NCBI GenBank assembly: GCA_014773175.1
Contig: VXCM01000136.1
Location: 186,001 to 250,000, forward strand
DNA from: Lucifuga dentata
Taxonomy: Eukaryota; Chordata; Actinopteri; Ophidiiformes; Bythitidae
Direction of reading: 5' to 3'
Length of the DNA: 64,000 bases
The notes under the pieces are model-generated. The model was not told where the DNA came from and made no database searches. It was given only the letters and a program-made list of their open reading frames with translations. The position numbers were made by a program, and so were the translations under genes. Of this stretch, positions 35,344-48,578 are shown piece by piece; positions within the stretch are counted from its first letter, which is position 1; each line of letters begins with the position of its first letter.

Positions 35344-36105
35344 TGACCAAAAATTTTGTATGTCAGGAATCTATCTTGCCGCCTGATTGTTAAATCATAG
35401 ATCATTTGGGCAGTTAATCAGTCTCCTCACGCTGCACATCAAGCGACGGCCGATTAGGCTGAAATTCAGCCTGAGGCTATAAATTAGTTGGCGACTGTCT
35501 AATCGAGTTAAAGTGATTTTTGCTAGTTTAATAGAGTCTGTGCCAAACGACCAAATGACTCAAAGGTTGATAAACAAACATGAGAAGTGTAGTGCAAATA
35601 TATGGCTCAAAACCAACCTTGTGATATTATAAATTGCTTGCATATGTCAGCGTATTATTAGGATGTTGAACAAGAAATTTCAACCAGTTCCTCTACCCAA
35701 CCAAGGTGAAATGCATTTTTATTTATTTATTTATTTTTTTCAGTATACTGCCAGTTTACAATATCTCTCATCACATTCCTCTCCCTCCATCCCTTCATCT
35801 TTTTCTCCCTCCATCCTTCCCTCATTCCCTTCACCTCAGGATTCCCCCAGCATCTTTCACACAAGCAAAAAGAGTCAGAGGAACCGAAAGAGGGAGACAG
35901 TATAAGTCTGATATATATTACACGTCTGTTCCAATCCAACATGGCCATTCATCAGAGGGGCTTTCAGTGACAGGCCATCACCAGGCTCCGAGACAGCTCA
36001 GCCTGCTGCCTCTGCTGCTGCCGCTCATTGGGGCCACAGCCACCAAATAACCCCTGAAAACAATATCTATATATTTATTACATTTTCACTCAATACCTGC
36101 CGCGC

Positions 36106-36228
36106 TGTAAAACAATCTCATATTTAACAATCAACTTGCCTGTGTTTTTTTTTTTCTGCCACGTCTNTGTAAAACAATCTCATATTTAACAATCAACTTG
36201 CCTGTGTTTTTTTTTTTCTGCCACGTCT
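36106..36228. repeat. 61-bp duplication across a single N (likely assembly artefact)
   Basis: 36106-36166 equals 36168-36228, with N at 36167. Confidence 0.9.
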
Positions 36229-37116
36229 CTTTCCATCTGTCCCTTTACTCCACTCCTTCCATGCTGCGTCTGTCTATATCTCTGCATTTCAGACTATTTT
36301 TGAGTGGTGTTTTTTTTTTTTTTTTTTTTNCCACCCCCCATGCTGCAATTTCATTTTTTTTTCCAGCAGGGATTTTTCTTCTCTTTTTTTGATCTTTCTT
36401 TTCTTGTTGTATATCGATGAAATTGGATTTTTCTGCTCTCCCATGGAGGACAATCACAGCAGCAATTGCCATCTCATAGCAAAGTTCCACAGCACTATGA
36501 AGGGAAGAAGTACGGGGGGAAAGCATTAAAAAAACAGTAATGGCTTCTGTCTCTCTGTCTCTATTTCTCACTTGCTGTCATCAGCTTTGCCTTTCTGTTA
36601 TCCTTCTCCTCCTCATTACCTTTCTCTTCTCATCTTTCTTTTCAATTTCTCTATCCCTCTTTTTCCAGAGACTCAGACCTAAAATTTTAAGTAATTTTGT
36701 TAGTTGATTATTGGCAGCAGATGTAAATTTATCTGGGTATCTGTTGTCTTTTTGCTCGATTGTGGCAGTATTATACTAGTTTTCTTTCTTTCTCTTCTGC
36801 TCTCTCTCCCTTTCTCTTTCTCTCTGTGTCCCTCTATCTCTCCCTCTCACCAGGAAGCGATTAATGTAGTCTCTCTGGCTCTGCTGCTTGTATAACTGAA
36901 GACTTGGTAATCCGTAGTGAAGACATGACAATGTGCTGTAGTGCTGAATTATTATGTCTGAAACTGTTTGCCGGTATGGCCGCATGATGGGATTCACAGG
37001 GATTTAGCAGGAAGGCTTTTCATGGAATGGTGACTTCACAACAACAGAGTGGCACAGTCTTCACAGGACTAAAATAATTAAACTTAACTGTCAGTGGTAG
37101 AAGAGGCGTTGAAAAG

Positions 37117-37138
37117 CTTTGCATAGAGCTATGCAAAG
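37117..37138. repeat. Short inverted repeat with paired octamer-like motifs
   Basis: CTTTGCATAG and CTATGCAAAG form a perfect 10-bp inverted repeat across two bases. Each arm contains TTTGCAT or ATGCAAA, seven bases of the POU octamer. A functional role is speculative. Confidence 0.6.
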
Positions 37139-38929
37139 TGTCTGTTTTCTTGTTGTCTGTCATATCTCAAGGCTTATGTTTTTGTCTTTTTCATACAATA
37201 TAAAGGTGCATAAAACCCAACTCCCACAGAATTATTTTTAGATAGTTGGCCATTATCAGCCAGCTTCCGTCAGTAATTACCAATGGGGGGCTGTGTGAAT
37301 ATTTAGTTTGGCCTACAAAAAAAACCAAAAAACTTTCTATTCCAAATCCTGTGTCATCTGAAGTGGTATAAGTGGTATCGCCATGACATTTGTCCTTATT
37401 TGTCACTATAATACTCATTGAATAAAATAGTCTTGCATGGGCATCGCAACTACTGGCAATTATGGCTGATTTGTTGTTGTTACCTCTGCATGTCCGCTGT
37501 AAAAAGTTGTCTTGCAATGCTTAGTCATTGCTATGTATGCTGGATAGGCTTAATAATAGTTGATCCTCCCCTTTGTAGTCCTCGTAGGCCAGTTGAAAAG
37601 TCTCACCAGCTTTGCAGATCTGTAATTTCAGCCATGGTGGGGTTTCTTCCCATTTTGGTCTTCCTGCTCAGCAGCAGATAAGAGAAAGAAGCCATCAGTG
37701 CAGGGAGTTATTTGTTTTACTCATTAAAAATTGGAGGCTTTTTCTCTAAATTGAGCAGCAGCCTGTGTCGGCATGCAGCTTCTATCTTCTCCATATCGCT
37801 GGAGTGCATTAACAATAATGACTTCATTTGTCTATGACACCCCCCGCCAGCATTTTTGTTTGGCTCCGGATGAGCTAAAAACCTAGTTGAAAGCAAATAG
37901 GAGTAAATGGGAAGAAAATAAACAGAAGCATTATATTAAATATACAGGTGGTAGCTACATGGGGTATACACAGTCCTGGGTTCCTGGAGCTAAACAATTC
38001 GGCTTGAAAGATTTCTTGACACTAATCAAAAAAGCATCTTTTTGTGAGACATAAATCAAGTTGGTGTGTTTTTATGGAGACTAAAAATAATTAAGTTTGG
38101 GACAATGGTTTCAGCCAAAGTGACTGTGGTCTGTCTTCTGTGGGCTAATAAAAGGTCAGGGATACTCTTGAAATCAGTTGAGGCAACAGCAGGAAATCAC
38201 AATTTAAGACCACTCAGTAATCACACAAATTATACTCTTCAGTGTGTGTGTGTGTTTGTGTGTATATCCAGCCACCAGGGTATGTGTGGATGAATTTGGT
38301 AGTCTATTAAAACCTTTGTCTTGTGTGTTCATATGTGCACATGCGTTATTTGTGTGTGTTTATATGTGTGCGTGTGTATTGTAACAGGCCTTGCAATCAT
38401 TGTCACACATGGCCTTTTGTTCTCCCTGGTGGATTAGAGCACTGATTAGTGCCAGCTCTGCCATTTAGGCAGGTATTATTACCTTACACTTAGTATTCTA
38501 GACAGACACAAATCCAGCTATTTCTGTCTCTGTCTTTCTCTTCCAATGGCTCAATATCAGTGCCCAGGAGACGTTTACTCTTGCTTCTTTAAAAATCCCA
38601 AAATCTGTCTCTTTTTTCTGTTCTTATCTGTGAATAAGCTTCTCTTTTAAATCCTTTTCCTAAGCGCTTGAGTTTCTTTGTGTACACTGGAAACCACTTG
38701 ATTTCAGGCCAGGAGGGCACACAGACAGCATGTGCAAACTTTAAGTTAAGTCTTAAACTGAGGATTTACACTTGCCGGGTATCAAAACTGATTTGAAAAT
38801 GGGCATGTATATTATATTATTTCCTTCTATTTTAGTCAAAAGTGTAGTTGCTATGTTTTGAACTAGCTGGAGGCAGGAAAGTTTTCTGACTGAGCCTTGA
38901 GAATGATAGTTAAACTAGTCCAGCTGTGA

Positions 38930-39910
38930 CAAGATGAAAGCATGGATGACATTTTCAAGGTCTGCAAAGCACAAAAAGAACAGGATTTGGGCAGTTTCCT
39001 CTATTCTCCCTTTCACATCCTCTTAGGCTTTGTCAGATTTAATGGGACATATTGATGAACTGCAATCTTCAGATCTTTCCATTGGGTTTTAGGTCTGGGA
39101 TTTGGCTTATAGGCAATCACAGCCTAGTCTTGAAGCCACTGTAACATTATGTTGGCTATATGCCCCAATATGGGGTTGTGTGCAGGGTGGAACAAGTTTT
39201 CTCTAAAGATTCTGTGTTTGCCTTTGTTATTAATTTCTTTAGTTTCTTCCATTCACTGACAGTTCCATAAAAGTGGAATACTGCAGGATAGATGTCCTTG
39301 TGGCAGATTTTGCCATCTCTGCAGAACTCTGCAGCTCCAGTATAGAACTGATGGGTTTCTTCTCCTCCCTGACCAAGGTCCTTCTGGACCACTTACTACA
39401 TTTGGCTGCACAGCCAGCTCTAAAAAGAGTCTTTTGTGGCTCAATTCTTTTATTTCACAATGATAGAGACAACTGCGCACCTGGGAACATTCAGTGCTTT
39501 TACAATTTTTTTTTATACCCTTCCTTGAATCTGTGCCTCAACACAATTCTATCTCTGAGGTCTAAGGAGAGTTCTTTGTATTTCATAGCCTAATATTTAC
39601 TCAGAAATGTGAACTATGGGGCGTTCTGTAGACATCAGCCAGGTTCAGCGATTGATCGAGTAGACGCCGATCAAGATGTCACACATGGACTGCAGTCGTG
39701 TTTCAGAGACATCTCAAGGATGATTGGAGGAAACAGGATGTATCCAAACTCAGTTTGGAATTTTATAGTAAAGGGTCTGAATACATGTGCACTATAATTT
39801 GAATATTTTGGTATTAAATCAAACTAACTTTAAATGTCACGTTATGTAGCCCAGTGGGCATATTGATGGCAAAATGTAATCCAAGTCTGCTTCAACAGAA
39901 TGTGGAAGAA
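38930..39910 (-). pseudogene. Decayed Tc1-like transposon
   Basis: Read on the minus strand, the region shows LRDRIVLRHRFKEGYKK and then a RAGCAAKCSKWSRRTLVRE-like stretch, around 39560-39360. These match the helix-turn-helix and 'RaGRPaKLs...RR.LVRe' blocks of teleost Tc1 transposases. Further on, WKDLKIAVHQ (about 39100-39060) matches the catalytic-domain C-terminus 'LWrDLKiAVHq'. The middle of the transposase is missing and there are multiple stops. Plus-strand sequence near 39700-39790 ('gacatctcaaggatgattgg') resembles the non-coding end of the same family. Boundaries are approximate. Confidence 0.7.
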
Positions 39911-41396
39911 CCCATTGTGTCCATCCAAATTAAGAGACTTGAATCTGTATCAGACTTTTGTCAGCTTTGTCATGTCCCATCTCATTTTAGCTCCATAACA
40001 CATGACTATTGATCTCTTCAGCAGCTCAGTTCATTCCTATTGATCTTTTCTGAACTATGATGGATGTCTTTCCCATTGGGAGGTTAAGTTAGAGCAGATG
40101 GGACCATAAGGCCTGCATTTGTCACATTGTCACACAGTATAGCTGTAAATTACATAAGGTTATTTAAGTATTGGGCTTTCAGTGGATGAAATGTTCATGG
40201 GCTACTGGTCACTTCTTTACAGTGCAACAGGTAGTGTGAAGTTTGTGGGCTCCATTGTTAATCCTGAAAAGTCTGAGTTAGAGCTTCTACAGTGCCATCT
40301 TGGAAAGCCAGCTTATTGTGCACTGAATTACAATAATGAGCAAGATTTCTTCTGAATGCATGAATTCTTTGTGTACTCTGATAGCAAAGACTGAACAACT
40401 CCATGCTTAATTAATGCATGAAAGCTTTTTAGCTCTGTACTATAGCATTTAGTAGTTGGCAGATTGAGGTTCTCAAAATATTAACCCAGCAGGTAATAAC
40501 ACAAATGTCTAATCTGCCTGATGTAGTGGAAAATGCATTAAATTTGTTGGCATGATGCTTTTTGGAGTCCCTGTAGGAGGACATTGGTATTACCAACAAA
40601 AACTCTTCTTTTGCCCCTGGATTAAACCTCATACTTCTGTCAATCAAGCTATCCATCACACTTTACAGCCTTTCAACTTTTGATCATAAATGTGCATAAC
40701 AGCCACTGAGGGCTGACAAAACAGATCTTGGTAGAGTAGTATAAATGTTGTAAGGCTCAGTTATATGGCTGTATTTGAGGAGGTAATTCAGGTTGAGTGG
40801 TCCTGCTATGGCTTCATTTGCTATGGGTCACCAGGGGATTATGGCCAGTGGTGTGAAGGTTGTTGACTAGCAACCCATCTGACCTTACAGGATTGCTGCG
40901 TGTTATTACAGCAGTCTTTTGTGAGAGGGCAAGCACAAACACACACACACACACAGAAAATACAGATGAAAAAAAATGTGCTTGGCACATACTATGAAAT
41001 AATAGAAACTTAACGTACTCAGAAAACACTCTGTGACATATGTACACCCCACTTACAAGCTCCATACTGTACACATTACTGCATTAGCTTCCACGTTCTG
41101 CCCAATAAGCCCAGCTGGTAATGATGCTGTGCCCTCAATAATCCTTTTCAAGAAAGTTTTAATCGGGGTTGAGTAATGATAGATGGACATGGCTGTGTAG
41201 GTTTGGCTCCATTATAGGTAGACTCACATCAGATCAGAATGGAGAAGAAATGTCACTCCACTGCAGTGTTTCCTTATGCCAAAATAGTTTTAACCTGAGG
41301 AGAGGGAAGCTTTGACTATATTGGATGGACTTATCTTATCTGTTTTATGTAAGAGATTGCAATCAGATTTTCATGAATTTCTGTAACTTCCTAACT

Positions 41397-41398
<2 letters not shown>

Positions 41399-41435
<37 letters not shown>

Positions 41436-41442
41436 NTCTCTC
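41399..41442. repeat. (CT)n tract with a single N, upstream of exon D
   Basis: About 44 bases of CT interrupted by N at 41436. Together with the following pyrimidine-rich sequence it forms exon D's polypyrimidine tract, so its true length is not fixed by this assembly. Confidence 0.9.
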
Positions 41443-41484
41443 ACTCTCTCTCTGTTCTCTCTCAATCCCTCCCCCCATTTCTAG

Positions 41485-41555
41485 AGTGCGCAATTCTACA
41501 AGGTCACTACAGAGAACTACCACAAGGCTGCAGACCAAGTGAACGCCAAGTTCAA
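41485..41555 (+). CDS. chchd3: chchd3 (MIC19) exon D
   Basis: This 71-nt exon encodes SAQFYKVTTENYHKAADQVN and then AKF plus two bases of a Lys codon (AA|G). The match to the mammalian CHCHD3 segment SSEFYRVTTEQYQKAAEEVE is close and is the best evidence for CHCHD3 over CHCHD6. The acceptor is CCCATTTCTAG after a long pyrimidine tract, and the donor is GTAAGT. It enters in phase 0 and leaves in phase 2, matching exon E, whose first base completes Lys. It forms the amphipathic segment directly before the CHCH domain. Confidence 0.93.
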
Positions 41556-43780
41556 GTAAGTCAATCCATCGTAGATCAATTATATTACCGTCCATGATAT
41601 GATCTTGGCAAGCTTCATGGGTAAAATCTTCATGTAAGATTAAAAGTCCAGTGAATACACTATTGAATTAGATTCTAAACTCTCATGACTTGCAGTCAGA
41701 ACCGCATTAGCCCAGCCATTAGCTGATGTTGATGATGTGGTTCACTGATAATCCTGATTACACGGGGACAAACTCTTCAACCAGACTCAAATAGAGTTAT
41801 CATACCATTTGTAGCATGTGTTCTCAGCATACTTAATCACACAGTAGCTTTTACCACACTCAGAATATGAGAGATAACCTGTCTGATGCAGAAAAAGAAT
41901 ATAAAATAGACTTTAAAATAGTATAAACTTTGTCTCATTCGCTTATGTTGCAAATCCCCTACATGGATGCTTAACATTTATATCTTATGATCTAAACATG
42001 AAGTTGCAAAAGTCTGTCAAACACACCTTGAAGAATGATTATTCCATCCATGCTATTAGCAAAGGGGGCTGACATGGATGCAGCACATATCCAACACATA
42101 TATGTAACTCAAGAAGATGCAGAACCCCTTTGCATCCGTGTTCCATCTGTCTTTTTAATAAGAGACCATTAGGCTCCATAGTAATGTAGAGAAAGTGGAT
42201 GAAGAGCCCGCAGGAGATGGGGCAAGAATGGGCCCTGGCTCTGAGCTCTCCTCTAGGGAGGGTAGGCTAATTGGGTTAGCTTGTCATTAGCCAGCGCTAA
42301 CACTGGGATCATTGTCTCCCTTAGAAATGCTGGAAACTGATTAGTGTAGCCCACTGGGGTTTAGCGCTAGACTCGAGGAAGCTAGAGTTGAGACTTTCCA
42401 AATTGCATTAAAGAAAAAAATGCACTTGGATAACATTAGTGCTAAATGACAGCGCTAACTGCAAGTGAACATCGGACTAATGTGCGGGTAGTCATGTGAT
42501 GCGGGTTTTTGCACGAAGAGCTGTGATTGGCTGATTGAATTATGGGAGGTGCATTTGCAGAGTTGGGATTGGATTAGAATGGTGGAAAGGTAAGGGAGGG
42601 TGTAGTGTGTGTGTATATGTGTGTTTGTGTGTGTGCACGTGCGCGCACTAATGAAATGGCGGGAAGGTCTGGTGTTACAGGACTGGAGCAGGGACGCTCT
42701 GAGGGGATCTGAACAGAGGGTTAACTGGATTACACAGGGCGTGTTTAGCCCATCCGTGCTTGATAGTTTGTGTTTGTATGACTGATATGCTGACCCTCTT
42801 TTGGTATACACTGTACGTTTGTGCATGATTTGTTGTGCATTCTCTCTCACTCTCTCATGTTAAGATCCTATCAGTGGCCTCTGTTGAATAATAAAAGGAG
42901 ATATTTTTGTCTCACACTGTCTTTTGATTTCCACAAAGATGAAATAGTCCTCCAGAGATTTAAGAAAGGCAAAGACTAGGTCATATCCACACATGAAGGG
43001 ATTAACACGTGATACATTCTGTGAGGGTGTGGGAGATGTCATCCGTCTTACTAGAATGGCTTCATTTTCCCAGTCTCATGTCAATGCCCTGTAAAAAGAG
43101 TGATAATAATTCAGAGTCACTGATTTGTGTCACCGCTTGAGTTGTTATTAGGCTGTGGTTTATTATATTGTAGGAGGAAATGTATCAGACCAGGGTAGGA
43201 TTAGTTTGTCAAGGGTTACAACATTCGTATCTGTTATTTTGGGAGTTTTAATTAGGACTGTTTGTGTGTTCGTGGTTTAGAAGTTGTCATCAGATCAAAT
43301 ATCCGTGGCTCCTGCAGGATTCCCACAGGACACGACTACTATTACATTGTGTCAACAGCATCAGGAAGGAATTTGAAAATGAAGTCTCAGGAGTTGGCAG
43401 GAGTCAGGAGAAATGTTACACATGCAATATTTATGCAGCATTAGTGAAAGTAACCCAAGTAACAGATTGTGACAGGTAGTGATTGTAGATTATTCTCAAC
43501 TGTGCCAGATGAAATACAATTTATATACATACACAACTTAAAGTTACATCCCACAATATATTTCATTTACAGCCATGATGCTGTGTGGTCATTTCCTCTG
43601 AAAATGTTGAAAGAAATAAAGTGTTAGAGGTAGGTACTGAGTTTGTGTGTGTTTGTAGTTGTTTGCGTAGGTGTGCGGTACAGCTGCTCTCTACCATGCT
43701 ACTGCAGTATTCCCGCCAGAGTTCTCTGAGAATGATGGAGCTCTCCCAACTGGAACGCCACTGCATCATTGTGACCTCAT

Positions 43781-43786
<6 letters not shown>

Positions 43787-43841
<55 letters not shown>
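43787..43841. repeat. (CA)n microsatellite
   Basis: About 27 CA units in the D-E intron. Confidence 0.95.
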
Positions 43842-43846
<5 letters not shown>

Positions 43847-44448
43847 GAAACTCACCTAAATGTATATAGAAAGTGTAGAAAATGTACATCCTGTTACACC
43901 TACTCACAGATGTACTTTTCTTCATAAAGCCATTCTTTTGGTATTTGTACCTCACACATCAAAAGAGGGAAAAGCAAAGAAAAGTTTATTTTTCTTTTAT
44001 TCCCCCCCCCCCCCNTCCCCCCCCCCCCCACAAAATCATGGACACTTGGACAATATTGTCTGTTGCAAGCTTAAACAAATACTGGTAGTAAAACAGCCCC
44101 ATACTGTATTGCAGTACCCTGTATTGCAGGGTACTCGCCAGCCCATAATAATCTAGACAAAAGACATCTCCACCTCTTAGTGTACAGTTCTTCCACATAT
44201 AAACATACACAACATGTAACAGATAATGGAATAACATAAAACGTTAGATACGCAAAGCAGCAATTCACCTTCCTTGTGACACTGACTGCAGATAAGATCC
44301 CAGTTGGCTGTGGAAAGAGCCTATCTCTGTTTGCACCTGATTTATATGCTGCCACATTCACCACTAGTTGTTTATCTGAGCCTGATGCACTATCACTGTC
44401 CAGCACTGAACACGTGACCTTTACTGCACTTACATGTATGTAAGAGGC

Positions 44449-44479
<31 letters not shown>

Positions 44480-45148
44480 CTGCTTTAGTATGTGAACATG
44501 AATGCATTTGAGTGTGCTCAGGTTTGCACGTGTGTGTGTGGAGCAGGATATCTGCATGCATGTGTGTAGCATCTCGACTGGCAGCAGCGACCCAGTGGGG
44601 CTTTAGCCTAAATGCAAGCTGACAGGCATGGAACAAATTGATAGATATGAGATTATGCGAAAGATGAAATGGTGAAAGAAAGAAGGTAACGCAGCCCTAT
44701 AAGCCTCTTGTCAGAGCTAACCTTTGGTGAAGCTTTGGGCTTCTTTGTTGAAGCTGGACTCTCTGTTTGTCCTGGATCCCCTGTGGGATTGAGATGGGAC
44801 AGGGACATTTCACAGTGGAAAATGTGTGTCTGTCTGACAACGCTGTGGGATTCAGACCTTCTTTCCCAGTGTCCTCACCCTCCTCTGCTGTCTCTAAAAT
44901 TTGGACATTCCTGAGTTTTTCACCTTGATCGTGACATTTTTCATAAGATCAGGACAGGCAATGTATTTTTATGTGTATGCCGTCCCCCTGTAGAGATGGC
45001 CATCGAGAATAAAATCTCATTTTAGTCTGTCACTTAGCTGTCAGTCATCTCCTCCCTCAGGCCACACATGCACTCCTTTAGTCTGTTGTTTATTTTTTAG
45101 GCTCTTTTGAATAAATCTTTATTTTATTTTTTTATTTAACCCAGTTGA

Positions 45149-45277
45149 CAATAACAACAGCCTGAGTCTTTGCTTCATCTCTCCAAACACACACACACAC
45201 ACACACAGGGTGNCAATAACAACAGCCTGAGTCTTTGCTTCATCTCTCCAAACACACACACACACACACACAGGGTG
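45149..45277. repeat. 64-bp duplication across a single N (likely assembly artefact)
   Basis: 45149-45212 equals 45214-45277, with N at 45213. The block includes a CA run. Confidence 0.9.
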
Positions 45278-45511
45278 GAGTGAGGAGGTGGGCAGCAAAA
45301 CTTGTTGAATGTAAATGGCTTGTTGTTTTTCTTCATAACACTGCTGTTCTGTGCCGCCTCGGTCAATAGACCACAGCTGACAGTCTGTCTTCTTTTACCC
45401 ACCAGTTGAGAGAAAATGTAGAGGCCCTTTTCCCTCCATCAGCCCCCTGATAGACTTTCGCCAATAAACACCTTTCATAAACTGTCATCCTCTTCATTTA
45501 TTCATCTGTAT

Positions 45512-46395
45512 CACATATGTCAAACTCAAGGCCCTTGGGCCACATCCGGCCCGCGGTACAATTATATCTGGCCTGTAAGATAATATCTAATTTCTATAAT
45601 AACTGGCCTGCTGGTTTATAGCACACACATTCCAGATACTACAAATCCCAGAATGCACTGCAACAGCTGGCATGTCAATCAACACCCTCCCCTCCATGCC
45701 TATCCAGTCACTTTTAATGAACTTTAAGCTAGCCCGTGGAAGAAATGGCCAAATGAAAGGTGGACTGAAAACAGGGGCTTTCAACACAGGTGGGAGTTAG
45801 AGAAGCTGTTTACTGCCATTAATAAACCTGTTTGCCTTGTTTGCAGAGCTGATGTGGCCATAATTAAAAAATATAACATAAGAAGGCATGATCACATTTA
45901 AAATATTATTCTCATTTTGCTTGTTGGNAAAAATATAACATAAGAAGGCATGATCACATTTAAAATATTATTCTCATTTTGCTTGTTGGTGTTGCTTATG
46001 AAAAACAAAGAGTGATTTTAGATTTCCCTTGAGAAAAATTACAGTTTTCTGGCTATTGTTGATTGTCTGTGACAAAACTTTTTCATAGGAAATGAGTTAG
46101 TGAAACTGCTGATAGAGACGAAGACAAAAAAATGAATGATGCTTATTTATTTTGAATTTGATCTCTCATTTGTCTGTTTTTTCCATACCTCTGATTTGTT
46201 CTGAATTCTATAAGATGTGTTGGGAGCAGTGGTTAACGTGAAGTTCATAGTAGTGTATGAATAATTTGTCAGAACACCTCTGATGAAAACGAGGCCAATT
46301 TAAGTCTGTTTTCAATAAAGGTTGACCCGTTTGACCCTCGACTTGGACCCAATTTTTAATTTTGGCTCCCTCTGTGAATGAGTTTGACACCCCTG
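45512..46395 (+). mobile_element. hAT transposon relic with BED-type N-terminal remnant
   Basis: The ends are inverted: CACATATGTCAAACTC on the left, and CAGGGGTGTCAAACTC on the right when read on the minus strand. The 8-bp flanks ATCTGTAT (45504-45511) and ATCTATAT (46396-46403) agree at 7 of 8, as expected of an old hAT insertion. From about 45770 the plus strand reads ENRGFQHRWELEKLFTAINK and then PVCLVCRADVAIIKKYNIRR. That is the zinc-finger start of GTF2IRD2/ZBED-like hAT transposases, preceded by a MAK-stop-KVD remnant with a frameshift. The catalytic core is absent. A 62-bp assembly duplication (45866-45990) lies inside, so the real element is about 63 bp shorter. Confidence 0.75.
45866..45990. 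repeat. 62-bp duplication across a single N (likely assembly artefact)
   Basis: 45866-45927 equals 45929-45990, with N at 45928, inside the hAT relic. Confidence 0.9.
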
Positions 46396-46403
46396 ATCTA
46401 TAT

Positions 46404-47368
46404 TCATCCATCTATCCATCCACCCATTATCCTCTGCTTATCCGGGTCCAGGTCGCGGTGGCAGCAGACTAAGCAGATCAGCCCACACTTCCCTGTCCCC
46501 AGCCAGGCCCTCTAACTCCTCCTGGGGGACTCCGAGGCGTTCCCAGGCCAGCCGGGAGATATAATCCCTCCAGTGTGTCCTGGGTCTTCCCCGGGGCCTC
46601 TTCCCAGTTGGACGTGCCTGGAAGACCTCCCTAGGGAGTCGACCAGGGGGCATCCTTATTAGGTGCCCAAACCACCTCAACTGACTCCTTTCGATGCGGA
46701 GGAGCAGCGGCTCTACTCCGAGTCCCTCCTGGATGTCCAAGCTTCTCACCCTGTCCCTGAGAGTGATCCCAAACATCCTACGGAGGACCCTCATTTCCAT
46801 CGCTTGTATCTGTGATCTTGTCCTTTCGGTCATTACCCAGAGCTCATGGCCATAGGTGAGGATAGGAACGTAGATTGATCAGTAAATTGAGAGCCTCGCC
46901 TTCTGGCTCAGCTCCCTCTTCACCACGACGGTCCGGTACAGCGTCCGTAGGACCTCGAACGCTGCACCAATCCGTCTATCAATCTCACACTCTATCCTAC
47001 CCTCACTTGTGAACAAGACCCTGAGATACTTAAACTCCTCCGTCTGGGGTAGTGACTCTCCTCTAACCTGGAGGGAACAGTCCACCTTTTTCCGACAGAG
47101 CACCATGGTCTCAGACTTGGAGGTGCTGATTCTCATCCCAGTCGCTTCACACTCGGCCTCAAACCTGCTCAGTGCGCGTCGAAGGTCACTGTCTGATGAA
47201 GCCAGCAGAACCACATCATCTGCAAAAAGCAGAGATGCAATTCTGAGGTCACCAAACTGGACACCCTCCAATCCCTGACTGTACCTTGAAATCCTGTCCA
47301 TGAAAATCACAAACAGGATTGGTGACAAGGGGCAGCCCTGGTGGAGTCCAACGCCCACTGAAAACAGG
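46404..47368 (-). pseudogene. 5'-truncated RTE/Rex3-like LINE, reverse transcriptase C-terminal half
   Basis: The minus strand encodes the last part of a reverse transcriptase. It opens VGVGLHQGCPLSPILF, the motif before the active site, then has the catalytic FADD box (47226-47215). From 46833 down to 46438 it continues to RSQLRWFGHLIRMP, RPRGRPRTHWRDY and LPPRPGPG. Both parts are in one frame, separated only by TGA at 46881-46879 where the family has Arg; this fits CpG decay of CGA. The element starts abruptly at about 47368 and its 3' end carries GATG/GATA repeats, typical of 5'-truncated Rex3-type insertions. It lacks the endonuclease and most of the RT, so it cannot move. Clade assignment is by resemblance. 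Confidence 0.85.
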
Positions 47369-48525
47369 TATTAGTCATATTCATATATTCATAGAAAGCA
47401 CTATATTAAATAGTATGTGTACTCACGTGGCAGATATCAGAAATACCTTCTGAACATGTTCATGTTAAAAAGTAAAAAAGCGAATGGAATCAGGTATTCT
47501 CAGATCCGTTTGGGCCGCATTAGATATGTATCGGCTATCTGCCAATGCATCTGTCATCTTGTCATTTGTCAACACACAAATCAGACTTTCCATGTCATCC
47601 CAACTCACACATCATAAAAACGCCACACACCCACAAATGATTGACATAGCAATGATCGTTGTTGCACACCTCTCAAAGTTAAGACACATTTCCTGTCTGC
47701 ATTTATTTTATGTTACTAAATAGAATAAATACACTGGAGGAAATCCTGCAGGTTCCCTACAAATTTCAAACCTGCTGGCACAAAATGTAAATAAGGTGTA
47801 GAGGGTGTTCCATTTCCTTGGCAGCACTTTTGTTTGCTTAATGGAATGATACTAATGTCTCAAAATTAATGCAGTAATGATTTATTGATGTTAACTTGTG
47901 CCAGGTCGCACTTTTAATGACTAAAAATGATTGAGGAATTAATTTAATGATAGCCATTATTCCATATTATTGCCCATTTCCTTCAACTGTGTTATTTGTA
48001 GAGCTGTGAGGTGGCGAGGCAGGACAGCCTGAGCAGCGCTTTGAGGTGTCAGGTGAAGGCGAACATGAATTCCTGTAACTAGGCAACCTGGAAAGAGGGA
48101 CAAGATGGTGGTCAGCTGAGGAGACAGAAGTCAATAACCGCTTTAAAAGCTCTTCTCTCAGCTTTAAGAGCATCGCTATGCTGCTGTAAAAAGCACACAT
48201 AAAGATCCTAAAACCTGTATGCGCACACACACACACACACACACACACACCTTTTAGTGGCTGATATAGTGACTTGCTGCATTGCAAATGCTTGAGAACA
48301 CACATGCTTTTATTGCTTTCCTTTATTATTTGATGCAAGTTTTTTCATATAGTCGTGACATGAATGATTGAACAGAGTGGAGCTGACATGCAATTACTGG
48401 ACTCATACTTGTGAGATCCAGAGTATATGTATTTTAATCACAAAGCGCTGCCTCTGACAGTTTTTCACAAATCTGATATTTTTAAGGAGTTCTCTCAAAT
48501 ATTGATTTCCCATTGTCAGCCCCAC

Positions 48526-48530
<5 letters not shown>

Positions 48531-48568
<38 letters not shown>
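48531..48568. repeat. (CT)n microsatellite
   Basis: About 38 bases of CT on the sense strand in the D-E intron. Confidence 0.95.

Positions 48569-48578
<10 letters not shown>

Larger units (their letters stand above)
32098..41484 (+). other. chchd3: chchd3 intron between exons C and D
   Basis: Phase-0 intron of 9,387 bp from GTAAGA to TTTCTAG. It holds a (CT)n tract at 33056-33080, a perfect 15-bp hairpin at 35310-35343, a single-N duplication (36106-36228), a single N at 36330, a decayed Tc1 transposase (about 38930-39910), and a (CT)n tract with an N (41399-41442) just before exon D. A single-copy-looking stretch at 35380-35560 contains several homeobox-like ATTA cores. Confidence 0.8.
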
